Shown here one piece after another: positions 35,934 through 45,050 of a stretch of DNA of 64,000 bases. Under the pieces are notes generated by a model. The model did not search any database and was not told where the DNA came from. It was given only the letters and a program-made list of their open reading frames with translations. Within the stretch, counting starts at the first letter, position 1. Each line of letters opens with the position of its first letter. A program made the translations under genes and the position numbers. The stretch comes from Lachnospiraceae bacterium C1.1 (GTDB taxonomy: Bacteria > Bacillota > Clostridia > Lachnospirales > Lachnospiraceae): NCBI GenBank assembly GCA_030434875.1, contig JAUISW010000001.1:1995501-2059500 (forward strand). Reading direction: 5' to 3'.

Positions 35934-36362
35934 TCAGGTTGATTGGATTCTTCTTGAACACCAATATACAATGTCCTCAACACCTATAATTTTTTCTTGT
36001 TTTACTTCCCTCTCAACCAATGTATTATATATATCATTGCAATAATAAATAGATGAAATTATTATCGCATCATAATCATCAAATATATTAAGAGCCTCTT
36101 CTACTTTTTTAACACTAAGCTCCATTCTTCCACAGGTAGGCTTTCGATCTATACCACAAAGAACCGTGATGTTATTTCTTTTAAGTAATTCATACACAAA
36201 CCATCCCAAATCTCCCATCCCATACAGTATTACTTTCTCAATACAATGGTTTGTGAAAAAATTATATATTTTATCATCGGTGACATTAAATCTTATCCAG
36301 TCAAGTAAGAATCTTCTTTCCACCTCCATGGCTTCTATTCTTCGTTCATTATTGTCCATCAT
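35934..36362 (-). CDS. Stand-alone Rossmann-like module of the glycan locus
   Basis: A 142-residue protein consisting almost only of the module fused to other enzymes here: a short helical start (MDNNERRIEAMEVERRFLLD), then EKVILYGMGDLGWFVYELL, VLCGIDRKPTCG and a final strand (KIIGVEDIV). No catalytic domain is present. It overlaps the upstream transferase gene by 4 bp. It could be a scaffold subunit, a regulator sensing a nucleotide or nucleotide sugar, or a degraded enzyme; the sequence does not decide. Confidence 0.7.
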   Translation of the reverse strand: MMDNNERRIEAMEVERRFLLDWIRFNVTDDKIYNFFTNHCIEKVILYGMGDLGWFVYELLKRNNITVLCGIDRKPTCGRMELSVKKVEEALNIFDDYDAIIISSIYYCNDIYNTLVEREVKQEKIIGVEDIVYWCSRRIQST

Positions 36363-37852
36363 GTCACCTCGAACATTTTATTCAATAAAAACTGACTGCT
36401 ATTTTTCAATTGATCATGCTGCAAAAGACTAATATAATCAACCGTAAACTCATATCTTACATCAAAGTGGTACATATCTCCTTCCCTGTACCTCTTTATC
36501 TCTTCATCCCTATTCTTGCAATATATCGAACCAAAGGAATCACTGGATGCCATTATTCTCTTGAATGCAGACATTCTTAATTTTGCCTCTTTTATTGATT
36601 CATCACTTGGTTTGGCTAGTTTTTCAATATTTTCAAGATGATAATAGTATTCATCCTTACTCTTCATTACATATGATATTCCGTGTTTAGAATAATGAGT
36701 TCTTGCAAGTGATATAGTTGGAATTCCATATGCCCAATATTCTATCCCGGCATCACCAGCACAAGTCACCACACAATCAGCTATTTTTCTTATTACATCT
36801 CCATCCACATCCTTATCACAAATATGTATATTATCTCCCTCTACTTTTTCCATAACTTCCGACACAAATTCCTTCTGTCCAAAAAATATCGACATAGGAT
36901 GATCTTTAATGAACCAATCGACGTTTTTAATAGACTTAATTTTGTTTATTGTATCTACAAACCAATCAACATAATCATCATATACATACATAAGTGTTGT
37001 GCTTCTTGGTGCATCAGCAAATGAATGAAGAAGAATAAAAACTTTTAGTCTTCCATTATCTTCTATTTCAAGTTTTTTTTCTCCTCTCATTAAAAACAAT
37101 TCATCCGATACATTTGTATTTGAAACATACTCATTAATACAATCATCCATCATATCTTGGAACTTAAAATCATGCAGCCATGTCTTGTCGCTTGATATCA
37201 TAAATAATGCATTAAAATAATCAGGATTCAAAGATATCACTTTTGAACCATACTTCTGTGCCACTCTAATAATCACAGCTTTTAAATAATCGCCTTCCGA
37301 AACTATGATATATTCTGGTTCATACACATTGAAAAAACTAATAGCACCATCTATCAATCGCAAAGCTAGTCTCTTTGATGTCATGAATTCATTCCAGTCT
37401 ACGTCGTCCCAAGTCAACGAACACCCTCTTTTCTTTCTAATGATATGGTCAAATAATGCTTCGCCATATGGAATCCCTTTATACATCAAATTAAATACAT
37501 ATCTTTTTTGTTTATACAGTTCTTTCTCATCTTCCTGATTTAATATTTTATCTGTTTCATCTATCATGTAATCATTAAAATCAATTGTAGTAAATCCAAA
37601 CGACCGGTCTAAAAGATCGCATTCTTTACGATTATCAATATATTGAATTGTCACAACCGGTAAGTTGTATTTTTCTTGCAAACCTCTTGCTATCACATTT
37701 TCCCTTGTGTTTGAACTGAATCCACCTGGAAGATCATGAAAAACAATAATAAATTTTCCTGTATTATTTGTCTTTTTCTTAGGCCAATAAGATTCATTAA
37801 CTTCTATCATTTTTTTTTCGTATGAATGTATGAAAGAACTAACATATTGCAT
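36359..37852 (-). CDS. Capsule-type GT-B transferase (KpsS/CDP-glycerol transferase-like)
   Basis: A 497-residue protein with a GT-B look. FIIVFHDLPGGFSSNTRENV begins the N-terminal domain; the C-terminal half has VDWFIKDHPMSIFFGQ (H-P motif) and VVTCAGDAGIEYWAYGIPTI, matching the nucleotide-sugar binding region of capsule Kdo-transferase-like and glycerophosphotransferase-like enzymes. Because a CMP-nonulosonate is made by the genes just upstream, this is a candidate nonulosonate transferase, but that is inference. It is spaced 1 bp from the preceding propeller gene. Confidence 0.62.
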   Translation of the reverse strand: MQYVSSFIHSYEKKMIEVNESYWPKKKTNNTGKFIIVFHDLPGGFSSNTRENVIARGLQEKYNLPVVTIQYIDNRKECDLLDRSFGFTTIDFNDYMIDETDKILNQEDEKELYKQKRYVFNLMYKGIPYGEALFDHIIRKKRGCSLTWDDVDWNEFMTSKRLALRLIDGAISFFNVYEPEYIIVSEGDYLKAVIIRVAQKYGSKVISLNPDYFNALFMISSDKTWLHDFKFQDMMDDCINEYVSNTNVSDELFLMRGEKKLEIEDNGRLKVFILLHSFADAPRSTTLMYVYDDYVDWFVDTINKIKSIKNVDWFIKDHPMSIFFGQKEFVSEVMEKVEGDNIHICDKDVDGDVIRKIADCVVTCAGDAGIEYWAYGIPTISLARTHYSKHGISYVMKSKDEYYYHLENIEKLAKPSDESIKEAKLRMSAFKRIMASSDSFGSIYCKNRDEEIKRYREGDMYHFDVRYEFTVDYISLLQHDQLKNSSQFLLNKMFEVT

Positions 37853-37853
37853 A

Positions 37854-38960
37854 TTATCCCTCTACAATTTCTTTTACAAAATCTTCCAAACAAACCAGTG
37901 CCTGTTCCTTAACTACTCCATTTTTAGCCTCACGTTTAAGTCTTTCCCACCTAATGATCTCCAATTCCTTGAAATCCTTAGAGTTAAAGAGTAGCTCTTG
38001 TGAGTATATGATTTCCATACTTCTATTTACCTTAAGCAAAACGTTTCCACGGGTAGGAATAAAATATAAATCTCCATCATATTCATGCATAGCGTAGTAA
38101 ACCGGTCCATATCCGTTTTTTTCAAGAACTTTATACGATTGTAAATTTGGAATAAACTTTATAAGCTTATTTTTTTTATCAATATAAGAAATATGATTAC
38201 AGTAGAAATTGCTAATCAAAACATGGCCATTATACTTTTTCAACAACGAATAGGGATTTATATTTCTTCCTAATAGCCAAGATTCATTTTCTGGATAATA
38301 ACTAGTAACCTCATTGTTTTTTTGATCATATAAAAAAATCATCTGATTATTTTTTAATGTAATCCACAAATAGTTATCAAAAAGGTATGCTTCTCCTAAA
38401 ACATACTGCTTTGAAGACCAATCAAGAATCATCTTTATTGATAGCTCTACAACATTCACAAGAAATATCTTATTATTATCTACTACCACAAAACCCACAT
38501 CACACTGCGAAATTGATGAATGCGTTAAATCAAACGATTTAGCCATCTCTTCTGCTAATTCTATGTCAGCAACTAAATGATTATTTACTACATTATACCT
38601 GAACATTTGTCCTTTATTTGATGCAAAAAATATATTTTCATTCAATCTACATGCCTGAAAAAACTCCTCATTACTATCAACTTTAGGCACACTTATTGAA
38701 TCAAACGTTCCCTTTGATTTTGTATAAATTCCTATTGAAGAACCTAACAAAGGTGTAAAAATAATCCTATCTGTGTAATTAAACGCATTGTTATGTTGAT
38801 ATAGAATATTTTTGTCCTCGTTTTTAAAGATTCCTTTATAACTTATCTCTCCGGCTTTTATATCATATGCAAACAAACTATTGAACAAATATTCAGACAT
38901 CCAAAGAATTCCGTTTTCATCTATAACATTTGCCAAGCTACCCAAATAAATATCACTCAT
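37854..38960 (-). CDS. Beta-propeller-like protein of the glycan locus
   Basis: A 368-residue protein of repeated four-stranded units with aromatic and Asn-rich turns (DENGILWMSEYLFNSLFAYD; YLFDNYLWITLKNNQMIFLY; YAMHEYDGDLYFIPTRGNVL), indicating a propeller of about six blades. No signal peptide or catalytic motif. Such proteins appear now and then in glycan loci with unknown roles; it might bind a carbohydrate or hold enzymes together. It is encoded between neuD and the GT-B transferase with tight spacing. Confidence 0.55.
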   Translation of the reverse strand: MSDIYLGSLANVIDENGILWMSEYLFNSLFAYDIKAGEISYKGIFKNEDKNILYQHNNAFNYTDRIIFTPLLGSSIGIYTKSKGTFDSISVPKVDSNEEFFQACRLNENIFFASNKGQMFRYNVVNNHLVADIELAEEMAKSFDLTHSSISQCDVGFVVVDNNKIFLVNVVELSIKMILDWSSKQYVLGEAYLFDNYLWITLKNNQMIFLYDQKNNEVTSYYPENESWLLGRNINPYSLLKKYNGHVLISNFYCNHISYIDKKNKLIKFIPNLQSYKVLEKNGYGPVYYAMHEYDGDLYFIPTRGNVLLKVNRSMEIIYSQELLFNSKDFKELEIIRWERLKREAKNGVVKEQALVCLEDFVKEIVEG

Positions 38961-39017
38961 AATGCCTTCAAAACCTCTTAAATTGGCTCTCCTCCCTTAT
39001 TTAAATAAAGAAAGCTC

Positions 39018-39629
39018 CTACTCTACTAACATTCTAGCGGGGACTCCAATGTAAGTTCCCTTTTCTGTAATGTTCGATGTAACAACTGCACCAGCTCCTA
39101 CAATAACGTCATCGCAAATCTTAACTTTGTCTATTACTACTGCGCCTGCTCCTATAAATACGCAATTCCCAATTCTAGCTCTACCACAAATAGTCGCATT
39201 CACGCTAACATGGCTATAATCACCAATCCAAACCTCATGTTCTATCACGGCATTAGTATTAATAATACATCCTCTACCAATTCTAGCATCTGCCCCGATA
39301 TGAGCACCCGACAATATAGCCGATCCACTCAAAACCTCAGAGTTTACTCCTTGATAACTATCCTTATGAATCACTGTTTTCGCTCTTGTTAAATCAATAA
39401 TTCCTTCTTCATACAACTCTTTCCTGCGAATGTTATCTCCTATTGCAATAAAATATTCGTCAAAGTCATCATTTAGTTCATCCATCTTATATACAGGATA
39501 TTTTTTAAATATGAATTCATTTTCTTCAGCCGCATCATCAAAGAAACATAGTTTTTCTTCATTATTATGTAAAATTGTATCTGCGATGCTACGAGCATGA
39601 CCTCCACATCCAATTATTGCAATACTCAT
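39018..39629 (-). CDS. neuD: NeuD/PglD-family sugar O-/N-acetyltransferase
   Basis: A 203-residue protein with an N-terminal PglD-type Rossmann half (IAIIGCGGHARSIADTI, FFDDAAEEN) and a C-terminal left-handed beta-helix of hexapeptide repeats (IGADARIGRGCIINTNAVIE, VSVNATICGRARIGN). This is the NeuD group, which acetylates sialic-acid-like sugars or their amino-sugar precursors. The catalytic histidine is probably in VIEHEVWIGDYSHVS. It follows neuB, so it likely decorates or builds the same nonulosonate. The N-terminal half resembles the module fused to the other enzymes of the locus. Confidence 0.88.
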   Translation of the reverse strand: MSIAIIGCGGHARSIADTILHNNEEKLCFFDDAAEENEFIFKKYPVYKMDELNDDFDEYFIAIGDNIRRKELYEEGIIDLTRAKTVIHKDSYQGVNSEVLSGSAILSGAHIGADARIGRGCIINTNAVIEHEVWIGDYSHVSVNATICGRARIGNCVFIGAGAVVIDKVKICDDVIVGAGAVVTSNITEKGTYIGVPARMLVE

Positions 39630-39652
39630 AATCCACCATCACTAATTTCAAG

Positions 39653-40702
39653 TTATAACATATCAATTATTTCATTTTCATCGTAATCTCGATTTACTAT
39701 TTTCCCCATTATATAATCGAAATATAATGCACTAATGCCTTCTCCCCCTGTCCTTTTTGCAGTCACGTTGTTCTTTGAGAAATATTCACCTTTTCTTATT
39801 TTACAATTTGTAACGAGACATTTTTGCAAGGATTTACGGGTAAAGCTTTCCGAGAGAGTAGGGGTTTTAATATGATTTCCTAAATACTGTTCAACCTTTC
39901 TAATTTCTATAACAAGTTCCCTAAGTTCATCCGGCGTTACGGATGCCTTGTGGTCAGGTCCTGCCGACTCCTTATCAATTGTAAAATGTTTTTCAATAAA
40001 CTTTGCTCCTTTAGCAACAGCATATGGTGCTGCGCCTATCCCTTTTGAATGATCGGAGTATCCAACTATAATATCAAACTCCTGTTTGAAAGTATCAATT
40101 ACGTTTAGATTCACCTCATTATTCTCTAATGGATAGTTAGCAGTACACTGTAGAAGAATGACATCTCTATTAAATGGATAAATAGCCTCCAATGCCACTC
40201 TAACTTCTTCTAAGTAGCACATACCAGCAGAAAGAATAATTGGTCTACCCTTTTTAGCTATCTTTCTCAAAAAATGAATATTTGTTAAATCAGTAGCCGC
40301 CACTTTGAATGCAGATACGTTTAATTTATCTAAGAAATCTAAGCTATAATCATCAAAAGGAGTACACAATGGAATAATCCCTTGGTTTCTGGCATAATTG
40401 AATACTTCTACATATTCATCTTCGCAAAGTTCCAACTTTTTTAACATATCATATTGCGACTGCATTTTATCAGTAGACTTCTTTTGATAAGGTGCTTTAT
40501 CAACATTACTTAATACCAGATTTTCAGATTTAAACATTTGAAACTTAACTGCATCTACTTTCGCCCTACATGCAATATCAACCAATTTTTTTGCATTTTC
40601 TATGCTGCCGTTATGATTTACGCCAGCTTCACCAACTATAAAGACCGGATTATTATTACTCAATATATAATTATCAATTTTTATGTTTTCATTAAAATGC
40701 AT
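39653..40702 (-). CDS. neuB: N-acetylneuraminate/legionaminate-type synthase
   Basis: A NeuB-family enzyme condensing a 6-carbon N-acylamino sugar with phosphoenolpyruvate into a nine-carbon nonulosonic acid. The TIM barrel shows FIVGEAGVNHNGSIENAK, AVKFQMFKSENLV, LCTPFDDYSLDFL, LSAGMC, LLQCTANYPLE and GYSDHSKGIGA with metal-binding KFIEKHFTIDKESAGPDHKA. The C-terminal SAF (antifreeze-like) domain starts near residue 290. The ATG at 40700-40702 sits behind GGAGGATC; an in-frame TTG lies 12 bp upstream. Whether the product is sialic, legionaminic or pseudaminic acid is not settled. Confidence 0.92.
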   Translation of the reverse strand: MHFNENIKIDNYILSNNNPVFIVGEAGVNHNGSIENAKKLVDIACRAKVDAVKFQMFKSENLVLSNVDKAPYQKKSTDKMQSQYDMLKKLELCEDEYVEVFNYARNQGIIPLCTPFDDYSLDFLDKLNVSAFKVAATDLTNIHFLRKIAKKGRPIILSAGMCYLEEVRVALEAIYPFNRDVILLQCTANYPLENNEVNLNVIDTFKQEFDIIVGYSDHSKGIGAAPYAVAKGAKFIEKHFTIDKESAGPDHKASVTPDELRELVIEIRKVEQYLGNHIKTPTLSESFTRKSLQKCLVTNCKIRKGEYFSKNNVTAKRTGGEGISALYFDYIMGKIVNRDYDENEIIDML

Positions 40703-40718
40703 TTGATCCTCCAACGGA

Positions 40719-41870
40719 TTATTCGATCGGATGCCTTAAAATCCATTTACCTTCTTTTTTCTCCCAAATATGATCCGATCTCCAAGAATCGATTATATCC
40801 CAAAACTGTTCTTCTGTTATATCGCAATAATCAAGAAATGTATTAAAGTACTTTTCAGGAAATTCTCCATCATACTTTCTAACTAACTCCACACCTTCAT
40901 CTCTTGACATGTATCCATCTCTAATTTCATGAGCCGTGTCAGATATTGCCCTACCTATTCCAAATTTTATATAACTTAACCAATAATGGAATCCATCTAT
41001 CTCGTCATCCAACGATGCAAAATTTGTGTATGTCCCTATTGATCTTTCAGGTGCCGGTTGAAATCCCGTATTTTTAACACAATATTCGTAATTCTTCCTT
41101 GGATCCCATTTTACATAATATGACATAAAATGAACCTGTGTGCCAATTGCACGTATCTTCTCCATTGGCGGAGCCAAGTATGGATATAAATTCTCTTTTG
41201 TCAATCCGTATTCCAAGTATTTTTCGGGTGGAATACTTGAAAAGTACATTGCTGATTGATCTTCTACTGTTCTAGTTGGAGAGTCCGCTGTCTTCATGCT
41301 CCCTCCATATTCAACCTCACCATTCTCGCCATACATAATAAGAGGAATATTATAATTAACACTTACTGTCAGGGGATAATTATATTGACCATAAATGAAT
41401 GGCTGAAATGGATCTCCCATCAGCTCAAATGATAGCTTTGTAAGGATTCTTTTTACTTTCTGATTAGGAGATGCAAGTAAATGATCAAATCCAGCCTCAA
41501 TAAAATGCTCTAAATTCTTTTTTCCTGGAGCTGAGTCGACCAAAGAGGCCCAAGTAACACACAGCGGGTGCATTTTATATACATGCTTTAATTGGTGAGC
41601 AACAAAACTTCCATCTTTTCCACCAGAACATGGTACTATAACATCATATGAGCCATCGTTACTTCTATATTTATCACAAAGCTTTTCAAGCTCAATTCTT
41701 CGTTCATTCCAGTCAATGTCATTTTTCTTTTTTTCAGCGAACCTACAAGCACTACAAACACCCTCCTCATCAAATGTAATACGTGGTCTTTGATTTGACA
41801 TAGTACATTTCTTACAATACTTTACTTCCTTAGGTAAATGATACAAGTTTATTACATCTTTTTTATTCAT
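40719..41870 (-). CDS. WbuX/PseA-like N-acetyl-sugar amidotransferase
   Basis: A 383-residue ATP-pyrophosphatase-fold enzyme. A zinc-type CKKCTMSN...CSACR pair lies at the N-terminus (residues about 19-42), the P-loop VIVPCSGGKDGSFVAHQL near 80-97, and MYGENGEVEYGG near 180. This pattern belongs to enzymes that turn an N-acetyl group into an acetamidino group (WbpG/WbuX, PseA). They usually get ammonia from HisH/HisF-like partners, which are absent here. It overlaps the TIM-barrel gene by 8 bp and precedes neuB, so it likely acts on the nonulosonate precursor. Confidence 0.83.
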   Translation of the reverse strand: MNKKDVINLYHLPKEVKYCKKCTMSNQRPRITFDEEGVCSACRFAEKKKNDIDWNERRIELEKLCDKYRSNDGSYDVIVPCSGGKDGSFVAHQLKHVYKMHPLCVTWASLVDSAPGKKNLEHFIEAGFDHLLASPNQKVKRILTKLSFELMGDPFQPFIYGQYNYPLTVSVNYNIPLIMYGENGEVEYGGSMKTADSPTRTVEDQSAMYFSSIPPEKYLEYGLTKENLYPYLAPPMEKIRAIGTQVHFMSYYVKWDPRKNYEYCVKNTGFQPAPERSIGTYTNFASLDDEIDGFHYWLSYIKFGIGRAISDTAHEIRDGYMSRDEGVELVRKYDGEFPEKYFNTFLDYCDITEEQFWDIIDSWRSDHIWEKKEGKWILRHPIE

Positions 41871-42735
41871 TGCGACTCTCCTTTGATTTTGAAAGTAATG
41901 CTATCTGCTCCTCTATTTCCTTTATTTCCAAATTATAAGCTTCTATCGTCCAAATTTTATTCTTCAGCAATTCTAAACACCTAAGCAAATCATAAGAATC
42001 TTGTTTGATTGGCAAGTTCAAGTCATTAATTCCATCATTATCGCTTATATGAACTTCCATAATATACTCTTTTAAATCATCAACCATTTGAAGAAGGTTA
42101 AAATTCAATGATTTACTTGAAACTTTTGCATGACCCAAATCTAACAGTAACTGTAAATTGCTTCTGCTACATCTTTCTAATATCTCCTTAATGTCTTCAG
42201 AAGTAACCCCCAACATAATATTCTTTTTATCAGAAGCAAATCCAGCTAATACATTATTTTCTATTGTTATTTTAATATCATATTGTTTTGCATAATCACA
42301 CAACTCTTTCAAATTGCTTATAAATACATCCTTAGCCACTTCTACAGGAACACAGTCCAAACCAACCTGTGATGACTTGCCTAAATGTTCTCCATCTGTA
42401 TCAAAACAGAAACCACAGTGAATAGAATAATAAGGGATTCCAAGACTATAACATAATTCTATATTGCCTTTACACATATCCATGCTTCTATTTATGACTG
42501 ACGAATTAGTAGAAGCCAAATTAAGTGTAAAGTCTTCTTTCGGTGCTGGGAAATAGTTATGAACTAAAAACGAAAAAACATCTGCATTATTCTTAATCAA
42601 ATAAGATATATCCTCATCATGCTTCAACCCTGGTGCTAGTTCAATGTAATGCAATTTTGCATTCTTAGCTAATTTTAAAACATCCCTTAAATTCCTGCTT
42701 TTAAAAGCACCTGTACTAACATATATTTCACACAT
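41863..42735 (-). CDS. TIM-barrel sugar isomerase/epimerase-like protein
   Basis: A 290-residue protein of the xylose-isomerase-like/AP-endonuclease-2 superfamily: IYVSTGAFKSRNLRDVLKLA, IELAPGL, YYSIHCGFCFD, IKITIENNV (metal Glu), LQLLLDLGHAKVS (Asp/His) and YIMEVHISDNDG (His). These metal ligands are intact, so it should be catalytic. Its place between neuA and the amidotransferase, and the lack of a NeuC/LegG hydrolysing epimerase nearby, suggest it isomerises the amino sugar for NeuB. Overlaps neuA by 8 bp. Confidence 0.75.
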   Translation of the reverse strand: MCEIYVSTGAFKSRNLRDVLKLAKNAKLHYIELAPGLKHDEDISYLIKNNADVFSFLVHNYFPAPKEDFTLNLASTNSSVINRSMDMCKGNIELCYSLGIPYYSIHCGFCFDTDGEHLGKSSQVGLDCVPVEVAKDVFISNLKELCDYAKQYDIKITIENNVLAGFASDKKNIMLGVTSEDIKEILERCSRSNLQLLLDLGHAKVSSKSLNFNLLQMVDDLKEYIMEVHISDNDGINDLNLPIKQDSYDLLRCLELLKNKIWTIEAYNLEIKEIEEQIALLSKSKESRNE

Positions 42736-43426
42736 TGACGTCTTGTTCCATAAGTAGCCCTGCCAGTTTAAAATCCAATTCAGAATCTATATCAATACTT
42801 CTATCTTTATCCATAACATATGCATAACATCCACTTTCGTATATCCTTCCACCACGTTTAACAATACTAGTTTTTGCTATAAATATTGCCCCATTAAGTT
42901 GATAATAATTTCCCAATTCTTGCCTTGATTTATACATTTCAGGTCTGTCAAAGCCATTCATGTTTCCATTTTCGCCTAATTGCGAACTCCACATCGGTGG
43001 ATGTAAACATTCACACACACTTACAACAGCATCTGCATTCCATCTTTCCATGACATCATAAGCTCTTCTTATATCATCTGCGTTTCTCAGTGGCGATGTT
43101 GGCTGAAGCACACACACATCTTCAAAAGAAAAACCCCTCTTGCTATATTTATCAAGTACCTCGTTTACAACATCCCATTTGTCGGATTTATCGGATGAAT
43201 TATTTTTGCTTCTTAAGAAAGGGATTTCTGCACCATATTTTCTTGCAATTTCTGCATACACTTCACTATCAGTGGAAACCATAACAGTAGAAAAACAACC
43301 AGATTCTAATGCAGCCATAATACTGTATGCCATTAATGGCTTTCCGCACAATTCCAATATATTTTTATCTCTTAATCCTTTTGAGCCACTCCTTGCTGGT
43401 ATTACCGCCAATTTTTCAATGCCCAT
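42728..43426 (-). CDS. neuA: CMP-nonulosonate synthetase (acylneuraminate cytidylyltransferase)
   Basis: A 232-residue NeuA/PseF/LegF-type cytidylyltransferase that activates the nonulosonic acid with CTP. Motifs: LAVIPARSGSKGLRDKN (nucleotide binding), PLMAYSIMAAL, VSTDSEVYAEIARKYGAEIP, VCVLQPTSPLRNADDIRRA and the metal-binding end DKDRSIDIDSELDFKLA. Length matches the single-domain members. It is the first pathway gene after the aminotransferase. Confidence 0.92.
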   Translation of the reverse strand: MGIEKLAVIPARSGSKGLRDKNILELCGKPLMAYSIMAALESGCFSTVMVSTDSEVYAEIARKYGAEIPFLRSKNNSSDKSDKWDVVNEVLDKYSKRGFSFEDVCVLQPTSPLRNADDIRRAYDVMERWNADAVVSVCECLHPPMWSSQLGENGNMNGFDRPEMYKSRQELGNYYQLNGAIFIAKTSIVKRGGRIYESGCYAYVMDKDRSIDIDSELDFKLAGLLMEQDVNV

Positions 43427-43496
43427 TCAAACTCACTCTCTATGGAATATCTCTATTACAACTTAAAATTTCAACTCTTATACGGAAAAGAGCTTA

Positions 43497-44933
43497 TTAT
43501 CCTCTGCTATCTATAACTTCACGAATAATTTTTGTAATCAATTCAATCACATTATCATCGACTTTATTATTTGTTGGAAGGTTAATCCCACAACGAGACA
43601 ACTTTTTACTATTAGTGTCAGAAAACTTATATTTCTGATATATCTTCATATCACTTAATGTAATAAAGAAATCACGTGTCTCAATTCCATAATAAAGCAG
43701 CTTTTCGGTAATAAAACTTCTTTTTTCTTCTGGAACTAATATCGATATGAGCCATGGTATCTTCTTCGTCTTATCAATAGATCTATTTTGCAATTTCACT
43801 AATGGTATTGTCCCCATTTTCTCAAAGTATTTGTCCTCGAGTTTTCTCCTCCAGTCTAATATAGATTCAATTTGCTCTAGCTGTGCACAACCTATTGCTG
43901 CTTGCATATTTGTCATTCTATAATTAAAGCCCACAACCTCATGATAATATCTCTTTGATTTGGACATACCATGATCTCGCAGTATCTTCATTTTTTCATA
44001 AACATTTTTATCATTTGTTACGCATATTCCTCCCTCTCCCGTGGTAATAACTTTATTACCAAAAAAAGAAAAACATCCTACATCGCCTATGGATCCTACC
44101 TTGCGCCCATCAAATTCAGCACCATGCGCTTCTGCACAATCCTCTACTACAAACAAACCATTATCCCTTGCAATCTCATTTATCGTCTCCATATTACAAG
44201 GTTGTCCATATATATGCACTGGTACTATAGCCTTTGTCTTAGAAGTTATAGCCTTTCTAATTTCTTCTGTTGATATGCACCAGCTATCCTCTTCCACATC
44301 AACCAAAACCGGAGTGGCACCACAGAACAAAACAGAATTTATAGTAGCTGCAAAAGTAAGATTAGGAACTATTACTTCATCTCCTTGACTGATACCCATG
44401 GCAGTCAAGGCAAGATGAAGGGCAACAGTCCCATTACAAGTAGCCACTCCATATTGACAACCCACATAATCTGCAAACTGTTTTTCGAATCTATCAATAT
44501 ACGCCCCTTTACTTGAAATCCATGTTGACGTAAGGACATCTGTCAAATACCTATATTCATTTCCATTTAGGTATGGTTCTGCAACTGGTATATGAAAATC
44601 ATTCTGAAACTCAATATAATCTACAACCTTGAACTCTTCATCTATAAGTGGTACTAAATGTATTCCTTCCCTAAACAGTTTATTCAATTCACTTTTTCGT
44701 GAATTGTAATAGCCATAGACACAATTTCTATTGTAGTAGTTTGATATCGGCTGGCTCAGTTTTACGCCATCAATCAAAAGTCTTCTTATGTCACCATCAG
44801 TAATAATTCCTTTTAAATGCTTTTCGTCATCTATAACGAACAATGTATTTTTTCCATTATCGTTAATTCTAATCAAAGAACTACGAATACTGTCATTTAC
44901 AAATATAAGTAATTCACTTAAATTAGTATGCAT
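43497..44933 (-). CDS. CBS-domain plus DegT/LegC-like aminotransferase fusion
   Basis: Residues 1-105 (from the chosen start) form a CBS pair: KNTLFVIDDEKHLKGIITDG, DIRRLLIDGVKLSQPI, then HLVPLIDEEFKVVDYIEF. The rest is a PLP-dependent DegT/DnrJ/EryC1 aminotransferase: PYLNGNEYRYLTDVLTSTWI, CNGTVALHLALTAMG, the Asp of VVEDCAEAHGAEF and the PLP lysine in FSFFGNKVITTGEGG. LegC/PseC-type enzymes aminate keto-sugar nucleotides for nonulosonates. A CBS sensor on such an enzyme is unusual; in other loci CBS is fused to the PtmE nucleotidyltransferase. The ATG at 44931-44933 has AAGGAT 6 nt upstream. Confidence 0.86.
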   Translation of the reverse strand: MHTNLSELLIFVNDSIRSSLIRINDNGKNTLFVIDDEKHLKGIITDGDIRRLLIDGVKLSQPISNYYNRNCVYGYYNSRKSELNKLFREGIHLVPLIDEEFKVVDYIEFQNDFHIPVAEPYLNGNEYRYLTDVLTSTWISSKGAYIDRFEKQFADYVGCQYGVATCNGTVALHLALTAMGISQGDEVIVPNLTFAATINSVLFCGATPVLVDVEEDSWCISTEEIRKAITSKTKAIVPVHIYGQPCNMETINEIARDNGLFVVEDCAEAHGAEFDGRKVGSIGDVGCFSFFGNKVITTGEGGICVTNDKNVYEKMKILRDHGMSKSKRYYHEVVGFNYRMTNMQAAIGCAQLEQIESILDWRRKLEDKYFEKMGTIPLVKLQNRSIDKTKKIPWLISILVPEEKRSFITEKLLYYGIETRDFFITLSDMKIYQKYKFSDTNSKKLSRCGINLPTNNKVDDNVIELITKIIREVIDSRG

Positions 44934-45011
44934 CGAAGTTATCCTTCTCCTTTTCAACTCCCTCAATGAAACATCACGCTACTCACCCATCCATCCTATG
45001 TCACTCACCTT

Positions 45012-45041
45012 ATGATAAAAAACAGAGTCAATCACAATCAA
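45012..45041 (-). promoter_or_regulatory. Candidate promoter for the nonulosonate/glycan operon
   Basis: Minus-strand -35 TTGATT (45036-45041), 18-bp spacer and -10 TATCAT (45012-45017), about 70 nt upstream of the aminotransferase start. If real, the glycan operon can be transcribed without reading through from loaP. Confidence 0.35.
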
Positions 45042-45050
45042 ATAAAGCCT

